Source: Ruminiclostridium papyrosolvens C7 (lineage in GTDB: Bacteria > Bacillota > Clostridia > Acetivibrionales > DSM-1351). From it: a DNA stretch of 64,000 nucleotides. A model generated the notes under the pieces. The model was given only the letters and a program-made list of their open reading frames with translations. It had not been told where the DNA came from and did not search any database. Position 1 is the stretch's first letter, and the number at the start of each line of letters is the position of its first letter. Below, in pieces: positions 8,009 to 16,547 of the stretch. Location: the NCBI RefSeq assembly GCF_000421965.1, contig NZ_ATAY01000063.1:248001-312000 (forward strand). The letters are read 5' to 3'. A program made the position numbers and the translations under genes.

Positions 8009-9730
8009 TTAACTCCACAAGTTCATATGCTCAGCAATAGGGCCAAGGACTAATGCCGGGAAGAACGTCAGCGCAGCAATAATTATAATGACCATGAGCA
8101 GTGATATGGTAAATGTCCTTGTATTGGTTCTTAATGTTCCTATTGATTCGCTGACCGGTTGTTTTAACATCAACGAACTTGCAATGGCCAGCGATATGAT
8201 AATGGACAGGTAGCGTCCAAAGAACATGACCAACCCCGTAGTGATATTCCAGAAATAAGTGTTATCTGCCAAGCCCTCAAAACCGGAGCCGTTATTGGCA
8301 GCTGAGGAGGCATATTCGTATACTACCTGAGTCAATCCATGATGACCGGAGTTGGTGATTCCAGCTAAACCAGCCGGTACAGCAAGAGCTAACGCTGAAA
8401 AAGCTAAAATAAGTAGTGGATGGATGATTATTCCCAGTGCAGTAAGCTTCATTTCCTTGCCTTCAATTTTTTTGGCCAGATATTCAGGTGTGCGACCTAC
8501 CATAAGCCCACAAATAAATACCGTCAGAATTACATACAGAATCATATTCATCAGCCCGACACCCTTACCGCCGAATACAAGGTTAAGCATCATATTCATC
8601 AACGGGACTATGCCACCCAATGGTGTAAGTGTATCATGCATATTGTTAATACTGCCTGTAGTAAAAGCTGTTGTTACGGTGGTAAATAGTGAGGATTGAG
8701 CAATTCCAAAGCGCATTTCCTTACCTTCCATATTACCCATACTCTGGCTTAACCCAGCCTTCTCTAGTGCCGGGTTTCCGGCTTGCTCCGCCCCAAAACA
8801 GACAGCAATACCCACAACAAAAATGATAAGCATAACGGCAAAGATAGGTTTGGCTTCACTGCCAAACAGAACCCTCTTTTTCTCAATGCCTCTTTCAGTC
8901 TCCTTCTTACGGCTACGGACCATAAGTCCGAACATTACAACGCAGGCTCCCGGCAAAATCATCATGGAGAGCATTTCAATCATATTGGTAAGAATGTTTG
9001 GATTCTCAAAAGGGGTGGTTGAGTTGGCTCCCAGGAAGCCGCCACCATTGGTTCCCAAATGCTTGATTGATTCTAATGCAGCAATTGGCCCCATAGCGAT
9101 GTCCTGAAATTTCCCTTCAATTGTCTGAACAGTTGTATTCGGAGACAGATTCTGTACTACCCCCTGTGACACAAGCACAAGCCCGATCATAAAAGAAAGC
9201 GGAAGTAGAACACGTGTCGTAATGCGAACAAGGTCTGCATAGAAGTTGCCCATTGTTTTTGTTTTGCCTGCAAAACCACGGATAGCTGCTATGGCAACAG
9301 AAAAGCCGGTAGCCGCTGATGTAAACATCATAAAGATTATCACCAGCATCTGGCTCATGTAAGAAAGGCCGGATTCTCCAGAGTAGTGCTGGAGATTTGT
9401 ATTCGTTATAAAACTTATTATTGTGTTAAATGACAGACTTGATTCCATGCTTCCGATACCGTTTGGGTTTAAAATCGGAAGGGATTGAATTCTCAAAATA
9501 AGATATCCAACGAATACCATGATAGCATTAGTAGCTAGCATGGCTATCGCATACTGCTTCCAGTTCATTTCTTTTCTATCTATACCGCATATACGGTAAA
9601 TCACATTGTCCATGCGGTCAAAAACAGGGTCTGCAAAGGTGCGTTGACCAAGCGCAATATGGTATAGGTATTTCCCCATTGGAAATATGACGGCAATAAA
9701 CACTGCCAAAAATATAAGTACTTGTAGCAT
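8009..9730 (-). CDS. kdpA: Potassium-transporting ATPase subunit A (KdpA)
   Basis: Potassium-selective channel-like subunit of the Kdp pump. The 573-residue membrane protein carries the four pore-loop regions of the superfamily of potassium transporters: [44 protein letters not shown] and [13 protein letters not shown]. About ten hydrophobic helices are visible. The start is ATG 9730. kdpF lies just upstream and kdpB 13 bases downstream, so the transcript is peptide-kdpF-kdpA-kdpB-orf-kdpC. Confidence 0.97.
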   Translation of the reverse strand: MLQVLIFLAVFIAVIFPMGKYLYHIALGQRTFADPVFDRMDNVIYRICGIDRKEMNWKQYAIAMLATNAIMVFVGYLILRIQSLPILNPNGIGSMESSLSFNTIISFITNTNLQHYSGESGLSYMSQMLVIIFMMFTSAATGFSVAIAAIRGFAGKTKTMGNFYADLVRITTRVLLPLSFMIGLVLVSQGVVQNLSPNTTVQTIEGKFQDIAMGPIAALESIKHLGTNGGGFLGANSTTPFENPNILTNMIEMLSMMILPGACVVMFGLMVRSRKKETERGIEKKRVLFGSEAKPIFAVMLIIFVVGIAVCFGAEQAGNPALEKAGLSQSMGNMEGKEMRFGIAQSSLFTTVTTAFTTGSINNMHDTLTPLGGIVPLMNMMLNLVFGGKGVGLMNMILYVILTVFICGLMVGRTPEYLAKKIEGKEMKLTALGIIIHPLLILAFSALALAVPAGLAGITNSGHHGLTQVVYEYASSAANNGSGFEGLADNTYFWNITTGLVMFFGRYLSIIISLAIASSLMLKQPVSESIGTLRTNTRTFTISLLMVIIIIAALTFFPALVLGPIAEHMNLWS

Positions 9731-9748
9731 TTTTTCTCCACCTTTCCG

Positions 9749-9826
9749 TTAAAACTTTTCGGGATTTACCAATGCAAATACCAGGTATGCTCCCAAAGCT
9801 ACAATTAAAATTCCAAGAAACAGCAT
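9749..9826 (-). CDS. kdpF: KdpF small subunit
   Basis: A 25-residue single-helix peptide just before kdpA. It starts MLFLGILIVALGAYLVFAL and ends NPEKF, the usual KdpF pattern of one membrane helix with a Tyr-Leu-Val-Phe-Ala-Leu core and a short polar tail. AAAGGAGGAGG precedes the ATG at 9826. KdpF stabilises the KdpABC complex in the membrane. It is too short for routine gene finding. Confidence 0.88.
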   Translation of the reverse strand: MLFLGILIVALGAYLVFALVNPEKF

Positions 9827-9840
9827 AAAACCCTCCTCCT

Positions 9841-9933
9841 TTATGATTTCTCAATCTGACACCCGCACCAATCGGTAAACAACTTGGTTGATATAAAGCA
9901 CACTGCCAAGATACCAATCATTAAAAAATCCAT
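9841..9933 (-). CDS. 30-residue membrane peptide, first gene of the kdp structural operon
   Basis: Starts at ATG 9933 behind AAGGAGGAAG with a good spacing. The peptide begins MDFLMIGILAVCFISTKLF, one membrane helix, and ends in a short DWCGCQIEKS tail with two cysteines. Its stop lies 14 bases before the kdpF start, so it belongs to the same transcript. Similar short peptides with a Trp-Cys motif sit ahead of kdpF or kdpA in other bacteria, and C. acetobutylicum has two short frames (I recall kdpZ and kdpY) in this place. The function is unknown. Confidence 0.7.
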   Translation of the reverse strand: MDFLMIGILAVCFISTKLFTDWCGCQIEKS

Positions 9934-9966
9934 ATGTACTTCCTCCTTATTGATTATTTCTGACTC

Positions 9967-10032
9967 AGTGTATCATTTCTGTTATAAATTTAGGGTTAGG
10001 GTTTCTATCGGGGAATTAAGAAAATATTAAGA
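9967..10032 (-). promoter_or_regulatory. Promoter/operator region of the kdp structural operon
   Basis: On the minus strand two copies of TCTTAAT lie exactly 11 bp apart (plus-strand ATTAAGA at 10015-10021 and 10026-10032). The same pair occurs ahead of kdpD, so these are candidate KdpE sites. Nearer the gene is ACCCTAACCCTAA (plus 9990-10002), then a possible extended -10, TGATACACT (TACACT at plus 9967-9972), with no good -35, as expected for an activator-dependent promoter. Confidence 0.55.
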
Positions 10033-10063
10033 TACCCTTTTGAATTAGTTTTCAAGGTCAAAA

Positions 10064-10104
10064 AAAACTAATCCATGCCTTTTAATCAGACATGGATTAG
10101 TTTT
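10064..10104 (-). terminator. Terminator between kdpDE and the kdp structural genes
   Basis: A 14-bp perfect stem, AAAACTAATCCATG (10064-10077) with CATGGATTAGTTTT (10091-10104), and an eight-T run on the minus strand. It ends kdpE transcription, so the structural genes need their own promoter. Confidence 0.85.
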
Positions 10105-10129
10105 AATTTAAAGCTCATTCAATCCAGAT

Positions 10130-10858
10130 TTATGAGTTCATATCACAGGAATTGCCATCATCACTTACCCGAAGCATCCTGTAGCCGACACCGATATGGG
10201 TTTGAATATACTTTATCTGTGATGGTGTTTTTTCTAATTTTTTTCGCATGGTTGCCATAAAAACACGAAGGGCGGGAATGTCACTGGCATAATTGCCCCA
10301 GATTTCATGCAGTATAAAATTATGTGTCAGCACTTTTCCAACATTCTTTGCAAGAAGGCACAGGAGCTTATATTCTATGGGAGTGAGGTGTATTTCTTCT
10401 CCGTCCAGCCATGTACAGCCTGCCGCATAGTCAATTTTCAAGTTTCCATTAATAAATATTGACGCATCTCTTTGTAACTTTTCACTGTCATACCGAACTC
10501 TCCTGAGGCTGACCCGGAGCCTTGCCAGTAATTCTTCCACACTGAACGGTTTAGTCAGGTAGTCATCAGCCCCGGCGTCCAACGCATCAATTTTATCTCT
10601 ATCTTCACTTCGCGCACTTACCACAATAATAGGCATGTTAGACCATGCCCGCACTTTTTTGATAATATCTACACCATCCATGTCCGGAAGTCCTAAGTCC
10701 AATATCATAATGTCCGGCTGCTTGGAAACAGCCTCAAAAATTGTGCCTTCACCCGTCCCGGCTGTATGATATCTGTATCCTTGTGTTTCTAAAGTGGTTG
10801 TAATCAACTTGGAGATTGCTTTATCATCCTCAACCACAAGAATTAAGGGTTTGTTCAT
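10130..10858 (-). CDS. kdpE: Response regulator KdpE (OmpR family)
   Basis: DNA-binding regulator phosphorylated by KdpD to activate the kdp genes. The 242-residue protein has an N-terminal receiver domain (residues 1-120) with the acidic pair EDD, phospho-acceptor in LDLGLPDMDG, VSARSE and LTKPF. A C-terminal winged-helix domain follows (LTPIEYKLLCLLAKNVGKVL, then the wing GVGYRML). The start is ATG 10858 behind GAGGAGGTGA and overlaps the end of kdpD by 29 bases, which implies translational coupling. A truncated, diverged copy of its receiver domain is encoded at 14527. Confidence 0.95.
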   Translation of the reverse strand: MNKPLILVVEDDKAISKLITTTLETQGYRYHTAGTGEGTIFEAVSKQPDIMILDLGLPDMDGVDIIKKVRAWSNMPIIVVSARSEDRDKIDALDAGADDYLTKPFSVEELLARLRVSLRRVRYDSEKLQRDASIFINGNLKIDYAAGCTWLDGEEIHLTPIEYKLLCLLAKNVGKVLTHNFILHEIWGNYASDIPALRVFMATMRKKLEKTPSQIKYIQTHIGVGYRMLRVSDDGNSCDMNS

Positions 10859-13547
10859 GTACGGTCACCTCCTCGGCCTGCAATGTAAAGCAAAATACAG
10901 TACCCTGTGGGAAATTATCCTTTACATAGATATTCCCTCCATGGGCATCAATAATAGATTTACACAGGTAAAGTCCCAACCCAAGACCACGCCTGCTATC
11001 ACCTCGGATGTTATTTGCCGTATAGAACATGCCAAATAGCCTTTCCTTCACTTCGTCTGACATACCGGGCCCATCGTCGGCAACTTCTACAAGTACCATT
11101 TTGTCTTGATGTTTTGCTGAAACAGTAATATGAGATCCCATTGGTGTATATTTAATGGCATTGTCTACAATATTTATCAAAACCTGTATAATCAACCGGG
11201 ATTCCATTTTTGCCATGAGGAGCTCGTCATCTAAGACGGTCTCTATTTTATGCTCCACGCTATTCCTGTTTATATGAAGCAGTGCCTCTGCAATAACTTC
11301 TTCCAGTAGCTCAGGCTGCATATTTAAATTTAATGTGCCATTATCAAGCCGTGTAATAGAAAGCAGATTTTCTACCAGATTGATTAGCCATATGGAATCA
11401 TCATAAATATTAGTGTAAAGCACATTTTTCTGTGTTTCACTTAGCACTTTAGAATTTCCCATGAGAACACCCGCATTGCCAGATATGCTGGTAAGAGGGG
11501 TACGTAAATCGTGAGAAATCGCCCGGAGCAGGTTGGTACGAAGCTGTTCCTGCTGGATCTGTATAGAAATTTGTTTCTGTGTTTCGTTGAGTTGCTCTTT
11601 TTCCAGTGCCAAAGCACATTCTGCAAGCATAGCAATAGTCAGACTCTTTTCAAAAGACTCCAAAGGAGCTTGTTTATCCATAACAATTCCCACCACAGCA
11701 AGAACCTCTTTACCACCGCGTACTGCAAGATAGAGACATTTAGCAGCTGAAAGTGTGTTTGTGGTGTTCCCAGCACGTTTATTGTTCTTATATACCCATT
11801 CTGCTACTGCGCGTTCATCCGTTTCAATATACGCCTGTGAATTAGCCGGCAACTCTTCATTTTGGAAAACCAAAGGTTCTGATAGGGTATCCTGCTGTGC
11901 AGAATAGATAATTACGGTTCTGTCCAGCAGCTTTACCAGTTGGTGTGCAGTTTCATTTAAAATATCTGATTTATCTTTTGCCTGCTGCAACTTGCGGCTT
12001 GTTTCTAAGAGAACCTCTGTACGGTAGGCTTTTTGTGCTGATTGGTAGGCTTGTTCCTTGACCCGCTTTGTCAATGTACTTGTGATTAAGGAAGCTGTAA
12101 GCATGACTAAAAATGTCACAGGGTAACCCGGGTCAGTTGCCTGGAAAGAAAAGCGGGGCTCTGTAAAGAAATAGTTAAATATGAGGACACTTAATACCGA
12201 TGATACAGCGCTGTATATTCTTCCTCTCGTAACTACCGCATTTAATTGGATGCCAAGAATATAAACAGTTATTATATTTGCTATGCTAAAATCCCAATAA
12301 GTAAACAGAAATCCTATCAAGGTACAGATTAACAACAAAGCTACTGATTTAGCAGTATCGACTAATGACGGATTTGATGGCCTTTTAAATTTAAAGTTTA
12401 TATGGGAGGAAGGCTGCAAATCAGGAATGATATAAATATCAATTGTTGGTGCCAAAGCCCCAAGTCTATCAACAAAGCTAGACTTTATAAACCATCTTCT
12501 TATGCGGCTGGAGCGCCCCAGCACTATTTTTGAAACACGGCTTGCCTTGGCATATTCTGCGATTTGCCCGAGAATATCTTCTCCGTATACAGTGGCAATT
12601 TGTGCACCGAGTTGTTCTGCCAGTCTAAGATTTTCTCTCAGGGCTGATTTGTTTTTATCCTTCATTTCCTTTGTTTCCGGGGTCTCCACAAACAACGCCG
12701 TAAACGCACCGTGAAAAGCATCCGCCATTCTCGCGGCAGTACGGATGACCTTTGTGTTGGATGGAGCTGACGACAAGCAAACTAAAATATGCTCATTAGT
12801 ATAAGGGCTGCTATTCCTTGACGGTTCACTGTTTTGAACTGCGACCCGGTTTACCTTATCTGCTGTGCGACGTAGGGCGATTTCACGCAATGCAACCAGT
12901 TTTTCTTTGGTAAAAAAATTAGAAAGTGCGCGCTTCGCCTGTTCTTCACCATAGACCTTTCCTTTATGCAGTCGTTCAATCAGATCATCCGGCTCTATAT
13001 CCACAAGCTCGATTTGATCTGCGCTGTCAAATATGCTGTCCGGGATGCGCTCGTTCACACTAATACCGGTAATAGACGCTACAACATCATTCAAACTTTC
13101 GATATGTTGAACATTGATTGTTGTATAAACATCAATTCCTGCCCGCAGGAGTTCCTCCACATCCTGATATCTTTTTTTATGACGGCAACCTGAGGCATTC
13201 GTATGTGCCAGTTCATCCACCAGAATAAGCTCAGGCCTTCTTCTTATTGCAAGATCAAGGTCAAATTCTTTTAATACAACACCTTTGTAGGATACTTCAA
13301 GAGAAGGAATATTTTCAAGCCCATCTAAACGTGCCATGGTTTCAGGTCGGGCATGTGGCTCAATGTACCCTGCGACCACATCAACTTCATTTTTTATTGC
13401 TTCATGGGCGTCATTCAGCATGGCACAGGTCTTTCCTACACCTGCGGCATAACCAAAGTATATTCTCAGCCTGCCGCGTTTTTTTTCTGACGGAATGGTG
13501 GAAAGCTGCTCAAGCAGAGAACCTGAATCTGTTTGCTTGATTGCCAT
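10830..13547 (-). CDS. kdpD: Sensor histidine kinase KdpD
   Basis: Membrane sensor for potassium limitation and turgor. The 905-residue protein has the complete family layout. An N-terminal KdpD domain (about 20-230) carries a Walker-type motif, GYAAGVGKTCAML. A universal-stress-like domain follows (about 250-370), then four close membrane helices (about 400-500) and a GAF-like region. The HisKA box is AISHDLRTPLTSISGNAGVL, and the ATPase domain has N and G boxes (NIVDNAIKY, DDGPGM, GLGLGLYLC). The start is ATG 13547 with AAAGGGG upstream. It is cotranscribed with kdpE from a promoter near 13615-13643. Confidence 0.96.
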   Translation of the reverse strand: MAIKQTDSGSLLEQLSTIPSEKKRGRLRIYFGYAAGVGKTCAMLNDAHEAIKNEVDVVAGYIEPHARPETMARLDGLENIPSLEVSYKGVVLKEFDLDLAIRRRPELILVDELAHTNASGCRHKKRYQDVEELLRAGIDVYTTINVQHIESLNDVVASITGISVNERIPDSIFDSADQIELVDIEPDDLIERLHKGKVYGEEQAKRALSNFFTKEKLVALREIALRRTADKVNRVAVQNSEPSRNSSPYTNEHILVCLSSAPSNTKVIRTAARMADAFHGAFTALFVETPETKEMKDKNKSALRENLRLAEQLGAQIATVYGEDILGQIAEYAKASRVSKIVLGRSSRIRRWFIKSSFVDRLGALAPTIDIYIIPDLQPSSHINFKFKRPSNPSLVDTAKSVALLLICTLIGFLFTYWDFSIANIITVYILGIQLNAVVTRGRIYSAVSSVLSVLIFNYFFTEPRFSFQATDPGYPVTFLVMLTASLITSTLTKRVKEQAYQSAQKAYRTEVLLETSRKLQQAKDKSDILNETAHQLVKLLDRTVIIYSAQQDTLSEPLVFQNEELPANSQAYIETDERAVAEWVYKNNKRAGNTTNTLSAAKCLYLAVRGGKEVLAVVGIVMDKQAPLESFEKSLTIAMLAECALALEKEQLNETQKQISIQIQQEQLRTNLLRAISHDLRTPLTSISGNAGVLMGNSKVLSETQKNVLYTNIYDDSIWLINLVENLLSITRLDNGTLNLNMQPELLEEVIAEALLHINRNSVEHKIETVLDDELLMAKMESRLIIQVLINIVDNAIKYTPMGSHITVSAKHQDKMVLVEVADDGPGMSDEVKERLFGMFYTANNIRGDSRRGLGLGLYLCKSIIDAHGGNIYVKDNFPQGTVFCFTLQAEEVTVHEQTLNSCG

Positions 13548-13614
13548 TGAAATACGCCCCTTTCTTTATATAACTTTTTTAACCTTAGTATAACATAAGC
13601 AAAATCAGCATAGC

Positions 13615-13652
13615 ATTATAACTTTACCTGTAGCATTAAGATTGTATTAAGA
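13615..13652 (-). promoter_or_regulatory. kdpDE promoter with 11-bp-spaced direct repeats
   Basis: A minus-strand -10 TATAAT (plus 13615-13620) stands 17 bases from a poor -35, AATCTT (plus 13638-13643). Overlapping the -35 are two TCTTAAT copies (plus ATTAAGA at 13635-13641 and 13646-13652) spaced exactly 11 bp, the arrangement used by OmpR-family activators. This suggests KdpE autoregulation. Confidence 0.55.
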
Positions 13653-13699
13653 TAATATCAAAGTAAATAAAACTGAGAGTTCATCTTTGCATCTATATG

Positions 13700-13912
13700 A
13701 ATTTTCATAACAGGTTGCATACAAATTAGCTGTATGTTAATGCAATTTTTATGTTACTGATTTTACCTTTACACTATCTTGATTAAAAATCATCTATAAT
13801 ATATTACTTAGGTTTCATTAAAAAGATTTGTCCACCAGCTCAAATGGCAAAGCAACTCATTTATGAGCCTAATTCTCTTAAAAGTAGACTATCATATAAT
13901 AATAGATTTATT
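13700..13912 (+). other. Intergenic region and leader of the CBS gene
   Basis: AT-rich stretch between kdpD and the divergent CBS-domain gene. TATAAT occurs near 13795. From about 13830 there is a more conserved-looking stretch (GCTCAAATGGCAAAGC, then CTCATTTATGAG, a small hairpin, then CCTAA). It is reminiscent of structured RNA, but I cannot assign it to a riboswitch class or to a tRNA. Confidence 0.3.
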
Positions 13913-13926
13913 GAGGTGACTTGAGT

Positions 13927-14397
13927 ATGCAGCTTGTTTTAAAATCTTTAAAAGACCAGAATTTTTGTCATAAATGCATTATATATTTATTAACGCCTAA
14001 ATCGTCAGTGGTATTTTTGTATAATCATTGCACCTTGCGTCAGGGGCTGGAAAAATTGAGGTTTCATATATATACCGCTATACCTGTAATTTCAGAGGAT
14101 GGGAGTTATGTAGGAACAGTCAGTGAAGGAGATTTTCTGTGGCATATGCTGGATAGTGGTATGTATTCTATAAAATCACAGGAAGATTATTCAATTTCTG
14201 ATATACTCCGAATTGGCTGGATTCCCGCAGTAAAAATTAATGCCACCATGGACGAACTTCTTCTTCGTATTATAGACCAAAACTTTGTCCCGGTAGTTGA
14301 TGATAGAGGAAAGTTCATTGGGATAATTACCAGAAAGGACATAATAAAGTGCTATCCCAATTTAATAGAAAAAATCAAACCTTTTACATATCTTTAA
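13927..14397 (+). CDS. Tandem CBS-domain protein
   Basis: A 156-residue cytosolic protein made almost entirely of one CBS pair (Bateman module). The first CBS runs from about residue 28 to 70 (TLRQGLEKLRFHIYTAIPVI, then VGTVSEGDFLWHML). The second runs from about 95 to 145 (PAVKINATMDELLLRIIDQ, then FIGIITRKDIIK). CBS pairs bind adenosine nucleotides, including ATP, AMP and c-di-AMP in various families, and often regulate ion transport. The ATG at 13927 is preferred over TTG 13921 because of its spacing from GAGGTG. It lies next to the kdp locus and ahead of a KdpE-like receiver, so a role in potassium signalling is a reasonable inference. Confidence 0.82.
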   Translation: MQLVLKSLKDQNFCHKCIIYLLTPKSSVVFLYNHCTLRQGLEKLRFHIYTAIPVISEDGSYVGTVSEGDFLWHMLDSGMYSIKSQEDYSISDILRIGWIPAVKINATMDELLLRIIDQNFVPVVDDRGKFIGIITRKDIIKCYPNLIEKIKPFTYL

Positions 14398-14435
14398 ATT
14401 TTGTCTCTTAATATATTATTTATGCGGTCACTTTA

Positions 14436-14448
14436 ACCCTAACACTAA
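14436..14448 (+). promoter_or_regulatory. CCCTAAC motif shared with the kdp promoter
   Basis: ACCCTAACACTAA matches, at 12 of 13 positions, ACCCTAACCCTAA on the minus strand ahead of the kdp structural operon (9990-10002). It lies about 80 bases before the receiver-only gene and may be a shared operator. Confidence 0.35.
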
Positions 14449-14526
14449 TTTAATTGAAAAGCAATTATAATAAGACCTGTACCACCGGACCGTGTGTACT
14501 TAGTGACTCTGAAAGGAAGCGATTTA

Positions 14527-14895
14527 ATGAGTATAAACCCTTTGGTTTTAATTATTGAAGATAATGATAATATACGCAATTTTGTATCAATAGTTTTAAC
14601 CACACACAACTTTAAGGTAGATAAAGCAAAAACAGGGAAAGAAGGCCTCTCCTTGTTTACATCCCATTCCCCGGATATTATTCTTCTTGACTTGGGACTG
14701 CCGGACATTGATGGTTTAGATGTATTGAAAAGAATACGTGAAAAATCGAGTACACCAATTATAGTAAACACTGCACGTAGCAATGAGCAAGATATGATAA
14801 TGGCACTTGATTTAGGTGCGGATTATATTAAAAAGCCTTTTACAACCAAGGAATTGCTTTCCCGGATACAGACGGCAATTACAATGCAATTATAA
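14527..14895 (+). CDS. Receiver-only response regulator, KdpE-like
   Basis: A 122-residue single-domain receiver. It keeps the acidic pair (IIEDND), the phospho-acceptor Asp in LDLGLPDIDG, a Thr at the switch position (VNTARS) and the lysine in KKPF. It closely follows KdpE in sequence but has no DNA-binding domain and has lost one residue in the GADDYL segment (GADYIK here). The start is ATG 14527 behind AGGAAG. No remnant of a winged-helix domain follows in any frame I checked. It may titrate phosphate from KdpD, act by protein contact, or be a decaying paralogue. Confidence 0.82.
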   Translation: MSINPLVLIIEDNDNIRNFVSIVLTTHNFKVDKAKTGKEGLSLFTSHSPDIILLDLGLPDIDGLDVLKRIREKSSTPIIVNTARSNEQDMIMALDLGADYIKKPFTTKELLSRIQTAITMQL

Positions 14896-14963
14896 GTTAA
14901 CCATAATTATCACATTGGATACACAGTATTTATACAACCGAAAAATGATTATGGAAAACAGGA

Positions 14964-15009
14964 AAGGGCCGCTGCCAATGAAGAATTTTTTCACTGTGCA
15001 ACAGCCCTT
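14964..15009 (-). terminator. Hairpin between the receiver gene and metQ
   Basis: Arms AAGGGCCGCTGC (14964-14975) and GCAACAGCCCTT (14998-15009) pair with wobble bases. It lies 34 bases beyond the metQ stop and probably ends the metNIQ transcript. The T run is weak. Confidence 0.5.
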
Positions 15010-15042
15010 GTTTACAGTACACCTTATTACAACTCATCAATT

Positions 15043-15852
15043 TTAGAATAGCGGTACAACTGCTCCCTTATACTTTTCTTCTATAAACTTCTTAACCTTT
15101 TCGCTTTTAAGAGCATCCACCAACGCTTTTATATCCTCTCTGTTCTCGTCACCCTTACGGATAGCAAGAATATTGATATATGTCTTTGCAGCTACTGAAT
15201 TAGCTTCCTCTTTTGCGAGAGCATCCTTTTCAACATTGAAGCCTGCCTGCAATGCATAGTTTCCGTTTATAACTGCCAACTCCACATCAGGCAAAGTTCT
15301 TGCCAGCTGAGCGGCTTCCAATTCCTTGATATTAATATTCTTTGGGTTTTCCGTAATATCCTTTACTGTTGCCTTCAGGCCCGAATCAGGATTTACTTTT
15401 ATCAGCCCGACTGTTTGCAAAAGTAAAAGTGCTCTTGCTTCGTTTGTGGTGTCGTTTGGAATGGCAATAGTTGCTCCCTCAGTGATAGCATCAAGTGACT
15501 TTATCTTCCCGGGGTATATTCCCAAAGGTTCGTAATGGATTCCCGCTGCGGATACCAATTCTGTCTTATGTTCATCATTGAAATTGTCCATGTATGGCTT
15601 GTGCTGAAAGTAGTTTGCATCAAGTGTTTTGTCCTGTAATGCAAGATTTGGCTGAACATAGTCAGTAAATTCTTTTATTTCAAGCTCATATCCTTTGTCC
15701 TTAAGTACGCTTTGAACCTCTTTAAGTATCTCTGCATGAGGTGAAGGCGATGCTCCAACAACAAGCTTTTTGGATTGGGATCCGCAGCCGGATAATATAC
15801 CGGAGACTGCAAATACCGTTGTAAGTAATAATGCAAGTAATTTTTTCTTCAT
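15043..15852 (-). CDS. metQ: Methionine ABC transporter substrate-binding lipoprotein MetQ
   Basis: Extracytoplasmic receptor for methionine (NlpA family), anchored by a lipid. The 269-residue protein has a lipoprotein signal with lipobox LSGC (residues 20-23). The mature part shows NlpA motifs: VVGASPSPHAEILKEV, LDANYFQHKPYMDNF, and TIAIPNDTTNEARALLLLQ. The start is ATG 15852 behind AAAGGAGG. It is the last gene of metN-metI-metQ. Substrates of the family are L- and D-methionine and their derivatives. Confidence 0.92.
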   Translation of the reverse strand: MKKKLLALLLTTVFAVSGILSGCGSQSKKLVVGASPSPHAEILKEVQSVLKDKGYELEIKEFTDYVQPNLALQDKTLDANYFQHKPYMDNFNDEHKTELVSAAGIHYEPLGIYPGKIKSLDAITEGATIAIPNDTTNEARALLLLQTVGLIKVNPDSGLKATVKDITENPKNINIKELEAAQLARTLPDVELAVINGNYALQAGFNVEKDALAKEEANSVAAKTYINILAIRKGDENREDIKALVDALKSEKVKKFIEEKYKGAVVPLF

Positions 15853-15881
15853 TTTGTGACCTCCTTTTTATATTGAATGTA

Positions 15882-16547
15882 TTAACTTTGTTTTCTTTTA
15901 TCGCGCTTTCTGGCTATTCCTGTTCCCGCTTCCTGTGCTACCTGTACAACGATAACAAGCAGTGCAACGGTAATAAACATTATGTCATTTTGGTACCTGT
16001 AATAACCATAGCGTATTGCAATATCGCCGAGTCCTCCGCCTCCTACTATTCCTGCCATTGCAGAATATCCAAGTATTGTTGTGGTTGCTATTGCAGCCCC
16101 GGTAATAAGGGATGGTACTGATTCAGGCAACATGACCTTACGGATTATCTGAAACGGGCTGCAGCCCATTGACACAGCCGCTTCTATAACACCCTTGTCA
16201 ACCTCCTGAAGAGAGGATTCCACAAGTCTTGCAATAAAAGGTGCTGCCGCTATTACAAGGGGTACCACCGTAGCAGTTGACCCGATGGTAGTTCCGATTA
16301 GTGTTCTTGTAACTGGCATTACGGCAATTAATAATATAAGAAAAGGAATTGAACGAAGCAGGTTTACTATTACGTTCAGAACCTTGTTTAGTTTGGGTAT
16401 AGGCAGGATTCCGCTGTTTTCGCTTGTAACAAGCAGTACTCCCAGTGGAAGACCTATCACATACGCTGCAAATGTAGAAAGCAATGTCATATATACTGTT
16501 TCAAGAAGACCTTTGGATATCATTATCCACGTTGAACTATCCCACAT
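15882..16547 (-). CDS. metI: Methionine ABC transporter permease MetI
   Basis: Inner-membrane channel of the methionine importer (221 aa, five or so membrane helices). The EAA loop reads AAVSMGCSPFQIIRKVMLPES near residue 140. The start is the ATG at 16547 (MWDSSTWI), nine bases after GAGGAGG and inside the end of metN. The overlap points to translational coupling with the ATPase gene. The small size and the GYSAMAGIVGGGGLGDIAIRYGY segment are typical of MetI. Confidence 0.93.
   Translation of the reverse strand: MWDSSTWIMISKGLLETVYMTLLSTFAAYVIGLPLGVLLVTSENSGILPIPKLNKVLNVIVNLLRSIPFLILLIAVMPVTRTLIGTTIGSTATVVPLVIAAAPFIARLVESSLQEVDKGVIEAAVSMGCSPFQIIRKVMLPESVPSLITGAAIATTTILGYSAMAGIVGGGGLGDIAIRYGYYRYQNDIMFITVALLVIVVQVAQEAGTGIARKRDKRKQS

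Noticed and set aside
6164-8053. Plus-strand open frames opposite kdpB
   Set aside because: Antisense shadows of a highly conserved gene, with no ribosome sites of their own.
13830-13885. tRNA-like string (GCTCAAATGGCAAAGC) before the CBS gene
   Set aside because: It resembles a tRNA D-arm, but there is no T-loop consensus, no CCA-side acceptor complement and no five-base anticodon stem, so no tRNA is called.
13830-13885. Possible c-di-GMP-I (GEMM) riboswitch, from GCAAAGC, a short hairpin and CCTAA
   Set aside because: The GAAA tetraloop helix and the downstream GGTAG...GGGTTACC part are missing, so the match is too partial.
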